Of a DNA stretch of 64,000 bases, positions 54,501 through 64,000 are shown piece by piece (within the stretch, counting starts at the first letter, position 1; each line of letters begins with the position of its first letter). Made by a program: the position numbers and the translations under genes. The notes under the pieces are model-generated. The model worked only from the letters and a program-made list of their open reading frames with translations, was not told the origin of the DNA and did no database searches. This DNA comes from Hortaea werneckii. Its lineage: Eukaryota > Ascomycota > Dothideomycetes > Mycosphaerellales > Teratosphaeriaceae. Where the stretch lies: NCBI GenBank assembly GCA_037044905.1, contig JBAOKB010000074.1, forward strand, positions 868,001-932,000, written 5' to 3'.

Positions 54501-57281
54501 ATGTTCTGGCAAAACCATGTCGGACCCAGGGCTTCCAGAATGAAGCAGCAATCAAGCTCAAAGCACGCACGGCAAGACAACAACAGAACTTCCAGCGCTG
54601 CTGTTCATACAAGCGTGGCGGCCACCGAGCAGGACCGTCTGCTGCCCTTGCGTTCTAGTAAGAGGCCCAAGAGAAGGGAACTGCGAAAACGCCACGCTCT
54701 GCGTATGGAGAAACACCCCTAAAATCGCCCGAAGCATTCATACGTCCGCTGAGTATGGTTTCTCCGGCGAACAAGCTTGATGTAACAAAGGAACCGGTAA
54801 ACCTGTTCCATGATATGATCAATTCGACGCCTGAACAAGGCGGCAAGAGACTCCCTCGTATCACGTCTGGACGATACTATCTAAGTCAAGTAGATGGAGC
54901 TCAACAGCACTCAGTTCGGCGCTCTCTTCTACCAAGTCCTTTGCCCCGGTGAACGATGATCATGATTTTGATATATTATCACTACAACCAAGTCCGTCGG
55001 CTCCACAGTCGCGAGTATCCGCAAACGCTACTGGGATTGTTGAGACTCAGCGCGGCTCTGCCGACATTCCATTAGGATCGGCAAGAGACACTGTTCCTGA
55101 CTATGTCTGGGGCGACGAAGACGAGCTAGCAGCGCAATCAGACGACGAAACACCGGCCGGAGAGAGTGGCGATGAAGTGCTTGGCGATGGGGCAGATGAA
55201 TTCATGCCGGAGTCTCATAGCACGCCAAAACCTTCTGTGATTGCCCAGCAAGCAAATTCGGATGAAGAGCAGCAAGGTGCCATTGCAGGCGACATGCAAG
55301 AAGACCCGCCACCTTTCACACCCCTTCGACCCATGTCTGGCAACGCAGAGAAGGCACCTACATCTGCGACCCAACAAGATACACCTGTCGCGATTCCGAC
55401 TTCACCACCTATTACATACTGCACACCAGCCCGATGGAACCAACAGCAACAGTCTATGCCGTACTTTTTGGCTTCGAACGCTCCTATGCAAAGTCCCGAC
55501 ATTCATCAAGAAATGGAGAAAAATGAAGGCGAAGTACCTGGATCTGATGCTACCGTCGACGATAATGTCGTTTCACCTCAACAACTTGCTGCAGCATCAA
55601 GATCCAGAAGATCAGCTACTCCGACCGAAGATGCTAAGGCATCGCAGCTGCGGACCATGCCATATCGGCGGTGGAGTCGGCGGAAGACGCGATGCCAGAT
55701 CGCCTCCCTTCGCCGCCAGGTGTAAGCCTGGGTATCGACCAGCCGCCTCCATTTTCCTGGGCAGAGCTCGTCACAATGGCCCTCAAATCCAATCATGACC
55801 GCCGTCTACCTGCGCGAGACATTCAACGTTACTTGGAAGGCAAATTCCCGTATTTCAGGGGATGCGGTGAAAGCTGGAAGGACACGCTCCGGAAGTTTTT
55901 GGACTCTACGGGTGAGTTTGAAAGGCAAGGAGAGGCTATTACAGCACCATGGACTTTTAAAGGCAGGAAGTCTCGAGTGTGACCAAGTCCAAAAGACGGT
56001 CGCCGAGGAGAAAAGCTGGAGGACGCAGACGCAAACAAGGGACCTGCAAGTGCTCCCGCCGAGGAGGCTCTGCAGGAGGAGACCCAACAAGACGAAGATG
56101 CGCCTACGCCGACGGCGCTGTCTGCTTCTGCTCTCGACAAGGCTGGCGACTTTGACGTGCCTCACATACCTGACCATGATCCCGACCCCGCGTCACAATC
56201 GAGGGCGGAGTCACCACCCCAACTTCTGGTGCAAGCTGTGGCAGACTCAGGCCGTAATTCCCTGGCGGATGAGAAACAGACCGATGCGACAGACCCACTG
56301 CCACAGTCAGCTCCTTCGGCTTCCGGTGATGGCCAGGACGTCCCACCAGCCAATGCAAACGACTATGCTCAAACATACGAGGGCAACGAGGATGTTTCGC
56401 CTCACCCGGCACAGTCTCCGCCAAGATCCAAGCCAAAACTTGGTCGTCCTCGCAAGCATCCACCACGAGATCCAAACAAGCCAAAAAGGAAATATGTCAG
56501 AAAATCGAAAGACGCAGGTCCGGTGGAGAAACCACCGAAAAGGAAGTATGTTCGGAAATCGAAAGACACAGGTGCAACGGAGAAGCCACCAAAAAGGAAG
56601 TATGTGAGGAAAGTCGAAGGACGCAAGTGCATCGGAGAACCCACCAAAAAGAGCGAAGAAAGCGAAGACCAGCGAACCGGATCCTGCAGCTGCACCACTC
56701 GATGATGAAATGGTGGACTACGACATTCCGCACCTTGATACCAGCCCTGTCAAGCAATCGTCGTTGTGGGATATAGGCGGTTTCGAAGATAAAGCACCTC
56801 GTAAAGGCAATGTCAAGGGCAAAGCTCAGAACCCTTCGCTCAGCAAATTGATCGCCCACACAGAGGTCCCACACACCAGTCGCGCTGGTGATGGTCTCAA
56901 CGACAATTCGCCTAGCAAGTCAGACGCAGGGAAAGAGGTCCCGAACTCCTCGAGTGAGCCTTCTGTGCTCTCCCCGGACAAGACAGATCCCTCTCAACCC
57001 GTGGAATATGACTTCCCTCAGCCACTTCCAAGCGTGCACCCTCCAGCCCCTCCATCTTCTCTCGATTGATACAAGCCAAGAAGTCTTCGCCGCCGGTTCG
57101 TTACGGCAGCTCCGCAACGCCTAAAAAGGCCAGCTCTTCTTTGCCTAAGAAGCGGAAGAGAAAATCGGGCATAGCACCTAAAGACAGGTCGAGGAGCACC
57201 AGCCGTGCCGCGAGTGGTAGACGCCCGGTGCGTACGTCGGCTGTTGAGATTGCGGATTCTGAGGACGAGTTGGCTATGTAG
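51588..57281 (+). CDS. Scm3/HJURP-type CENP-A chaperone with GATA, six SANT/Myb, forkhead-like and AT-hook modules; many frameshifts
   Basis: About 1900 codons spread over nine overlapping frames with no stop-to-start gap, so I read one gene. Near residue 70-111 is the Scm3 motif (RFEDIFEKYERDFSGVGDE, then IDLETGEIVVDNGHL), which in Scm3 binds the centromeric histone H3. An acidic stretch follows. A GATA-type finger (CYNC, TTTWRRGPDGDLCNACG) lies at 52798-52870. Six SANT/Myb repeats follow at about 53020-53155, 53237-53370, 53455-53590, 53730-53880, 53990-54125 and 54390-54530. A forkhead-like block (FSWAELVTMALKS, FPYFRGCGESWKDTLRKFL) is at about 55745-55950. An AT hook (LGRPRKHP) at about 56440 and three basic repeats follow. 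The C-terminus is VEIADSEDELAM. Fungal Scm3 proteins fused to DNA-binding domains are known. Exact exon structure cannot be fixed. Confidence 0.8.
56481..56660 (+). repeat. 54-bp coding tandem repeat, basic KRKYVRKSKD units
   Basis: Units begin at 56481, 56535 and 56589, exactly 54 bases (18 codons) apart. Each encodes P-KRKYVRK-S/V followed by a KD-A/T-G and an EKP or ENP end. A degraded fourth unit follows after about 56643 (PPKRAKKAK in the shifted frame). The AT hook LGRPRKHP lies just upstream. The repeat is part of the Scm3-like protein and would add positive charge for DNA binding. Confidence 0.85.
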
Positions 57282-58003
57282 TATACGGATTCTAGCACTT
57301 GACCGGGCATTTTTGCGGCAAACTGATTTGTGGGAGTATGCTTGATGCAGGAATGGGAAGTGCAGATGCTCATGTGAAGACTAGAAGTTCTGCCTTGACA
57401 GAAAGTTACGAGATATGCAGAGTACGATAGGTATTTGACAATCAACTTCAAAGCATGTACAGATTCAGAGACATACGCGCCCGTCCTTGTTCCTTTGTTA
57501 GGTATTTGTTCAGTGCCTCGTTGTCGCCTTGTCCGTGAATATATATATATTTCTTTTCTGTCAAATTAGGACTGCTCTGCAGACTCCAGCCATTTCCCTG
57601 AGGTTAACCTTGCGAGAACAAATGAAGCCCTCGAGACCTTAAAGTGTGAAGCTTGTCTTTAGTTAGAAAAGTGGTAATTAAGCTTCTGTTCAAGCTTATT
57701 ATTCAGAAGCATACAATGCAAAAAGTAAGCTGTCCCAGCCGAATCTCCAACTGAATCCAATTCATTAACGAGTATGTGTGCTATGTGAGTCATGCTCATC
57801 TTCACAACTCCAACCCTACATCTTTCAAGACCACAGATATAAGCAACTGGAACCCGACCCAATCAATTGCCATCGTGAACAACAGGGTCCATACACTTGA
57901 ACCCCGACGGCGGCAAGAACATCACAACCACTCTTCCGCCAGGCCACGTTCATCAACAAGAGTAGACCACTGCATCCCAAAGGCCACTCACAGGTATCTG
58001 GCC
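57282..58003. other. Intergenic region upstream of the GNAT gene
   Basis: About 720 AT-richer bases with an ATATATATATAT stretch at about 57539-57550. It holds the 3' end of the Scm3-like gene and the promoter of the GNAT gene. The open frame upstream of 58004 lacks coding character. Confidence 0.4.
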
Positions 58004-58531
58004 ATGTCAGACTCAAATCCCTTCACCATCTCCCCCGCCAAAACGCAAGAAGACCTCCTTGCAGTCTGCCAGCTCTTCGAGGCCTACGCACTAGCTCTCG
58101 GCATCGACCTGAGTTTCCAGGACTTCGCTTCGGAAATAGCGACTCTGCCGGGCAAGTACTCCTCACCGACTGGCTGTCTGTTGCTTGCGCGCGATAGTGC
58201 AGGTCGGGGTGTAGGGTGTGTAGGGCTCAGACCCCTGCCTGTCGATGAAGACGACGGTGACGATGACGATGATATGGCCGCCGGGGTTACGTGCTGCGAG
58301 ATGAAACGTTTGTATGTTGATCCTAGTCAGCGGGGGTCTGGCCTGGGGAGGCTGTTGGCCGAAAGGGTTGTTAGTGAGGCTAGGAGGATGGGGTATCGGA
58401 GGATGCGTCTTGATACTCTGCCGTCGATGCAGTCTGCTAGGGCGCTTTATAAGGCGTTGGGGTTTAGGGAGATTGAGCAGTACTATCGTACCCCAATTGA
58501 TGGCACGATCTTTATGGAGTTGGAGTTATAG
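58004..58531 (+). CDS. GNAT-family N-acetyltransferase
   Basis: Single exon, 175 residues, starting MSDSNPFTISPAKTQ. The frame is open further upstream, but the conserved part begins here. The acetyl-CoA binding motif is MKRLYVDPSQRGSGLGRLLAE (R/Q-x-x-G-x-G/A within), followed by AERVVSEARRMGYRRMRLD and SARALYKALGFREIEQYY, the usual GNAT end. An acidic loop of about ten Asp/Glu/Gly residues (EDDGDDDDD) interrupts the sheet before it. The substrate cannot be told; small-molecule or peptide acetylation are both possible. Confidence 0.9.
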   Translation: MSDSNPFTISPAKTQEDLLAVCQLFEAYALALGIDLSFQDFASEIATLPGKYSSPTGCLLLARDSAGRGVGCVGLRPLPVDEDDGDDDDDMAAGVTCCEMKRLYVDPSQRGSGLGRLLAERVVSEARRMGYRRMRLDTLPSMQSARALYKALGFREIEQYYRTPIDGTIFMELEL

Positions 58532-58705
58532 GTATGGGATGTAAAACAATTTATACCATTGCGTCTGGTTGCCCATGCGGTTTGTATCTAGAATGCTCGC
58601 TAAGACGCACCAAAATCATTATCCACTCTACCACAATTTATAATCATCACTGCAAGTCATCTGTCTTCCAACAATCCAATCTCCTCCCTCCTATGCGGCA
58701 AGATC

Positions 58706-61700
58706 CTACTTCCAAATCTTCCAACTCGGCTGCCTCTTCTCCTCAAACGCCACGTCTCCCCGCTGCTGCTGCATTGAAGCCCGTCTACCATCACCACCTC
58801 CACCGCCATCCTTCTCCTCACCAATCCCAAAGAACCTCTCAGCCTTACTCGGTCTACGAGCCGGAGGTCCACGGCCGCTGCACAGCCGGCGCATCACTAT
58901 ATTCCTCCGACGGCGTCAAACTGCCTTCGCTGTAATCATCTCGCGCCGCGAACCTCTCACCCGCGCCTGGTCCGGACGGTGTCGGTGCGCTGGAATGACG
59001 TGCGCCGGGGTACGGGCTCTTTGCGCCTCCGACGTGGGCTAGCTGTCCTGCGCCTAAGGGTGGTGATGACATTTCGTATCCTTTTCGTATGCGCTTCGGC
59101 CGCCTGAGGCTCGTTGTGCTTGCTCGTAGTCGTTTCGCTGCACGTAGCCTCTTCCCTCGGCTCCGTCGTAGGAGGCTCGAGGTCCTCTTCTACCGCCTGT
59201 GGCGCCAAGCATGTCCTTCTCCAGCTCTGCGTTCTCGTGCTCGCGGATGTGTTGAGGTGCACGTTTTTGTTTGCTGGGTGGCGGGCTTGGGGTTGGTGAT
59301 CGGTCATCGTCATCTTCGCCATGTTCCTTGTTGCCTCGGCCTCTGAAGCGCTCTAGCAAGCCAGCTTTGTGGCCTTGGAACTCCGCGACATTGTCATCTG
59401 CCTCGCCATCGTAGTCCAGAGCCGGTACGAGCAAGCGGTATGGCATCGTGGCTCCGCTGGGGTCTTGCTGGTTGATCTCCATGTTCAAGCTGATATCCAA
59501 ACCACCCTCAAGGTCAATCGCAATTGGATCTCTTGTCCGTCTAAACCTTCTTCCGGCGCACCTCCCATAGCGGCTGCTTTCTTCGCATCTTTGACTGACA
59601 AATTCGTCGGTCGGCGGCGGAACGATGGGCGGGCGTCAGTGTCGTTCTGCATGGGAGGGAAATACGACCCAGAGTCCGGATGCGGTCCACTCATGCTATT
59701 GCTTCGCTGCATACCTGGACCGTAACTTTGCGGACTCTCCGGAGGTTGGCGACGGTCATTCTGGTACGAGACCGGGGGGTTCTTGCTTCGTCCTGAGCCT
59801 GAAAGCCTGCGGATCAGCCCACCTGCCCGCGATCGCGATCGCGACAACGTCGTTTTTCGCTTCATCGAGCCAGGCGGATACCTCCTATCCCTTCCCCTCA
59901 TCTCCTGGTGCTGGCCACCGTCTTCTCCATCCATTCCCTGGTGAGGGCTTCCCGTCTCAAACCTCGGGCTCTGCGGAGGCGTTGAACCGGGCTGATACTG
60001 GCGGATGATACAGTAATTGCGTCGCGGGAGCAGATGCTTGTTGTTCCTTTTGTCCCGTTGACGTCCTGCTCGAATATCGGAATCATGCCCTCATCCGTCG
60101 CCTGATCTAGATGATGCACTTTGTTCCTCTTATTCAAAACATCCGCCATGGCGCCCGGCGGCGGCGTGTTCACAATGGCGCTGCTGACCACATTCACCAT
60201 ATACCGGTGATCCTTATCCTTCCTGACTCCAAACTTCTGCGGGGTGTAGAACTGTCCAACAGCACCCAGATGTACATCACCGCCGAGAATAGTGACACGG
60301 ACTGACTTCTCAGCCGCCAGATCTTGCAACTCCTGAATGAACCAGTTGCGCTCCGCTTTGTGGTGTTTTGCCGTCCAATGATCATCCAAGTCGTCCAGGA
60401 TCTCCACACCGCCGTCGAATTTATTGACGAACCCGCCTAGCATTCCGGTCCTCCCCAACGCTTTGATCGGGTCCATCACTTTGCTCGTGAGGAGGTTCTC
60501 CAGGAAGTTGAGCCGCGGGTACGCGATCGGCACACCCAGCATAACAATAAGGTGCTTGGTCTCGCCTTCGACAATCTCATGTCTTAAGCGCTCAAACAAT
60601 ATATCCCAACTCTCCTGACTCAAGACCTCGTCCCGCATCCTTTCAGTCCGACAGTCCACCCCGACAAACCCCACGCTGCCGCCCATACGCATGTAGACGC
60701 TCCGACTGAGCTCGTTGATATACGGTCCCGGGCTCGAGCCTAGCACCCAACTCGGCTCTTCCTTCTCCGTCTCCGCCACTACACTCTGATGCTGGAACAA
60801 CATGTAATACTTGAACGCCACGGCGCCTAGGCCAGTGAAGACCCGCGACGCCATGAAGTGGTGCGGATACGAGCCATACCCGTCAATGATGTCGTGGTCG
60901 TCCCAGATGTTCACCATCGGGATCTGGCTACTGGCCATGGCGAACAGGCCCTGCGAGAACCACATCGAGTATCGCTCCAGATAGAACGCTTCGAGTTCTT
61001 CCTGCAGCTCGAGCGTAAATTCGGCCCGGTGCTTGGCTTCGGGGTTCTTGGTCGCGAGCCATTCTTTGAAGAGCTTGGTGTCCCGCATGGCGGCGTCGTT
61101 GTAGATTTGATCGCCGCCGCCGAGCATGACATGGAATGGGCGGCTTTGGTGCCGGTTCATTACGTCTCGCCAGAGGGGATCCGGACCGGAGAACTCGTCC
61201 GGGTTGACGGAAAGGGAGAATCCGTTGCAGGAGTGGAAGAGCATGTTCATGGTTTCGCCTCTGGCAGGGACCCAGAAGCCCAGGGCAGGGCCACGGTTGA
61301 TGCGGTAGGCGACGCGATGCTGGCGTGAGCCGAGTTCGATCTCGATGTTAAATCGCCAGAAGGTCGTGCCTCGTTCGGAGTGCAGACGAATGGCGGGGAC
61401 TTCTTTGTATCGTCTTGCTGCCTCGCCAGAGTATTTTTTCACCCTACTCTTGTCCTCGAACATGATCTTGGGCTGGCTTCCTCCTTCCCTGGAGTTGCTG
61501 CCGTCCATGGAGCTCTGCGGTCCAAGTAATGGGGTTCTGGTAGCGGCGTATAGACCTTCATTGTTCTCTTCTCTCGATAAATCAATACCGCCCTCTATGT
61601 CGTGCACGGGTCTCACGTACAACGGCCTTCCGGTACGACTTAGCTTCACTTGACCAGCAATGGGATCCTCGTACTCTGGCGGCAACTCATGTCCGCTCTC

Positions 61701-63715
61701 TAGTACGTGCTGGGGAGGTGGCGAGTGGAGGTCCATGTGTTGAGCGAACAGTCTCAAAGTAGGCGGTGAAGACAGATCAGACCCGGCATCGTCGGTGACG
61801 ATCATGATCGAGCCCCTCCATATCTCCTTTTGCCTTCCTGAAGTGCCAGCAGCCCCTCTTGACGATGTAGCAGCAGCAGCCGACTCTTTGCGCATGCCTG
61901 TGTATCGCAGGAGAGGTCCACACTTCAAGAACAGCGCAGGGCGGAAGGATTGTGCTTGCTCCTCGTAGGGTCCATCGTATTGTGCTGGCGCTGGAGCTGT
62001 GCCCGCCATGCCCTGAGACTGCGTCCGCGCGCCACCTGAAGAACTGCTCCTCCGACTGCCTTGCTGGCTGCCACCTTTCTCCCACCAAGCCGCTGGCTTG
62101 TCGTCGTTTTGCGCTGCTGACATCGGTCCTGGGGCCGAGGCTTGCTCATCGAATTCCAGATCTCCGACATCAAGCCGTGCGACACCTGCCCCTCTCCACT
62201 CGTCCAAGGCTGGCGCAGAGGGCTGGTAGCCTCGGTGTTCTTTGTGATGCCATAGGCCTTCCCTGAACCGATGGTGCTTCTGGTGCTGCTCACGCTGTTG
62301 GTTAGATGGCGCAGGCACTTCAGCGAACGCTACTTGTGCCCTAGCGTTCTGGCCGCCTGCTGTCTGTGGTGGGATATTGTAGCTAAGCGGGTTATCGGGA
62401 GAGGTGGCAACCCGATCAGGAGGTAATGGATCCGGGTCTTGAAATGCCATGGCGGCGATGCGGCCTTTCTTGCCGCCGGAGCCTAAGCGGTCGGTTTGTA
62501 GAGCCTGCTTACCTAGACGTGGATCCTCGTCGTCCAGCGGGTAGTCTCTGTCGTCTTCGGGTGAGAGGTCGCGATCTTGAATGGGAGGAGCGTCATGGGG
62601 CCCACGGAACTCATGAGGGTTTCGTCGACTGTACCATTCCGTGGCAGCCGGTGGGCATTTCTGGAGCTTGTTGCTGCCACTTCTACCAAGTCCTGCATTT
62701 TGTCCAGACGGCGGGATCTGACCTAGAGCTTTGCGTCGCTCGTGAGCTGCTTTACCTCGCTCTGCAGCGCTGTTCCTCCTGATTGGTGGATCGCCGGCTC
62801 CTGCTCCTGCGCCAGCATATAAAGCTCCAGCAGTACCAAGTCCGGCATCACGTTGGTGATGGCGGTGCTTTGACTTTCACTCCGTCTGACCGAGGCACCG
62901 GGCTCAGCAGAGCGGTCGTAACGCGAGCTGCTGTTGGGTGCGTAACCTCCTTCCCGCCCCATATCGTCACGGCCGTCGCCTCTCAATGCATCGCTTGCCC
63001 GCCTGTACCTCTCTCCGGTCCTATCGCTGCCAGATCCACTACGTTCTTGATGCCGTCTTGAGCCGTCGCTTGCACTTCGCCCTTCACCCCTGCTCCGGTG
63101 CCTCATGCTGCCCTGCCTAAGCATATCGCCTTCACCAGTCTTCGTGCTCCCCCTCCGCTGCTGTGACCGCGACTCGGCTTCGCGCATCCGTGCGCGCTTA
63201 TCCTCCTTGGAGGCTGCGAACTCCATCTCAAGCTTCTGTAACGGCGACCGATCGGGAACGCTGCCTTGCCTTAGCAGTCCATCGGCGTTGGCGGGGTTCC
63301 TAGCATGAGTGGAATAATCGGTCTGGGCAGACTGGGGGCTGATAAGGCTCTCGTCGGCTCCGGGACTCCAAGGTTTATTGCGGAGGTTGGAAGGAACGGC
63401 GTTGGGGTCGATCGTCAACGGTGGCGGCTGTTGTTGCTGCTGCTGGTGGATATATCCATCGCCATCCCCGCGTACTTTCTCCGATGCTCCTTGGGCTAAA
63501 TCGCGAACCCGCTGCGACTGGGACCTCTGCACGCCGCTATCCTGGCCGGCGCGGTCGGCGAAAGAGCGACGTTGGTCGTCGGGGCGCGATGGAGGCTGAT
63601 AGTGGGAATATGGCCCGGCAGATTGGGGCTGCCGTTGCTGCTGCTCATAATAGCCGGTGGCTGGGTCAGGCGCCCAGAGGCCCGATTGCCTTCGACGATC
63701 GGCCGAGGATGTCAT
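58706..63715 (-). CDS. Large PhoD-like metallophosphatase-domain protein, frameshifts
   Basis: About 1670 codons from MTSSADRRRQSGLWAPDP at 63715. The N-terminal 400 residues are disordered, rich in Gln, Ser and Arg (LRQGSM repeats). The catalytic part carries FHVMLGGGDQIYND, IPMVNIWDDHDIIDGYGS, VGVDCRTERM, HLIVMLGVPIAYPRL and TILGGDVHLGAVGQFY, the metal-binding Asp/His set of the PhoD-like family. The C-terminal region is again disordered and acidic (EHGEDDDDRS), then RRPSKAERFFGIGE and a basic end SWKIWK. Frame breaks lie near 62720, 59950-60030, 59500, 59060 and 58880, so the last 50 residues are uncertain. No signal peptide; it may act in the cytosol or at membranes. Substrate unknown. 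Confidence 0.86.
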
Positions 63716-64000
63716 TGATCACTCCCACTGGGACGGCAACCGGTAGACGGGTGGGTCGCGTCGCGTCCTGTCGGCTCGTTTCGTGTCGGGTTCGTGTTGG
63801 AAGTCCCGTCTCGTGTCGTTAACAGCGCATGGCAACAGGAGCCAAGCTTCGATTGCACAGAGATGAGAGGTGAGTAAGATGTTACACAAGCGCTCTTCCC
63901 ACCTTCGTCCGGCTTACGTCGGATCAGGCCAGCCCTATGCGACGACCTCACCGCCGTTGAGCTGCATGAAGCAAGGTCTGGTCTACACTGCACGATGCGA
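63716..64000. promoter_or_regulatory. 5' flank of the PhoD-like gene
   Basis: 285 bases upstream of the start at 63715 on the minus strand, up to the window edge. Contains repeated CGTGTCGG/CTCGT-type words around 63755-63820. No site recognised. Confidence 0.35.

Noticed and set aside
972..63715. Programmed ribosomal frameshifting as cause of the many frame breaks
   Set aside because: Breaks are in unrelated genes, lack a common slippery site or pseudoknot, go in both directions and favour homopolymers; error is simpler.
1..64000. Biosynthetic gene cluster, transposon or RIP-affected repeat
   Set aside because: No PKS, NRPS, terpene synthase, transposase or reverse transcriptase motif was seen, no long terminal or inverted repeats, and no AT-rich mutated blocks.

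Overview
The window looks like nuclear DNA of a filamentous ascomycete, most likely a Dothideomycete-type Pezizomycotina; the class is an inference from gene content and short introns, not from a search. About 28 protein genes can be supported in 64 kb, on both strands. Introns are short (about 45-110 nt) with GT..AG borders and CTRAC-like branch points. No tRNA, rRNA, CRISPR array, transposon or secondary-metabolite cluster was recognised.

Layout. 0-7.3 kb: SAS4-like chromatin protein (-), Gly-rich beta-flanking-type protein (-), a three-exon small membrane protein (+), an HchA-type DJ-1/PfpI protein (+), a 2EXR/F-box-like protein (-), F-actin capping protein beta (-). 7.8-20.4 kb: KRE33/NAT10 RNA cytidine acetyltransferase (-), a GT90/CAP10-like membrane glycosyltransferase (+), UTP12/DIP2 (-), ARP2/3 subunit 2 (+). 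22.3-35 kb: RAX2 (+), aromatic aminotransferase (+), OST2/DAD1 (-), a TMEM14 protein (+), inorganic pyrophosphatase (-), RCL1 (-). 35.7-50.9 kb: Gly-rich RRM protein (-), a conserved protein of unknown function (+), a second 2EXR-like protein (-), CLIP-170-like +TIP (-), APH-type kinase-like protein (+), SmG (-), ATG6/Beclin (+), a short-chain dehydrogenase (-). 51.6-63.7 kb: a giant Scm3-type protein carrying GATA, SANT, forkhead-like and AT-hook modules (+), a GNAT acetyltransferase (+), and a large PhoD-like metallophosphatase (-).

Themes. Three 90S pre-ribosome factors (KRE33, UTP12, RCL1) and two RNA-binding genes lie here, as do polarity and cytoskeleton genes (CAP2, ARPC2, RAX2, CLIP-170) and chromatin or centromere genes (SAS4-like, Scm3-like). 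Most are housekeeping genes, so the grouping may be chance. Many neighbours are divergent pairs sharing 0.3-0.7 kb promoters.

Quality caveat. Many clearly conserved genes are broken by single-base indels, mostly in or beside short homopolymers, while neighbours are intact. This looks like base-calling error rather than pseudogenisation. Coordinates of such genes are given as the full span from inferred start to inferred stop, with the breaks described.

Most interesting items: the multi-DNA-binding-domain Scm3 protein; an in-frame mitochondrial-presequence-like extension on the pyrophosphatase; a PIP-box-like motif in the SAS4-like protein; frame-neutral Gly-rich exons in the RRM gene; and a 28-nt exon carrying the catalytic motif of the SDR.
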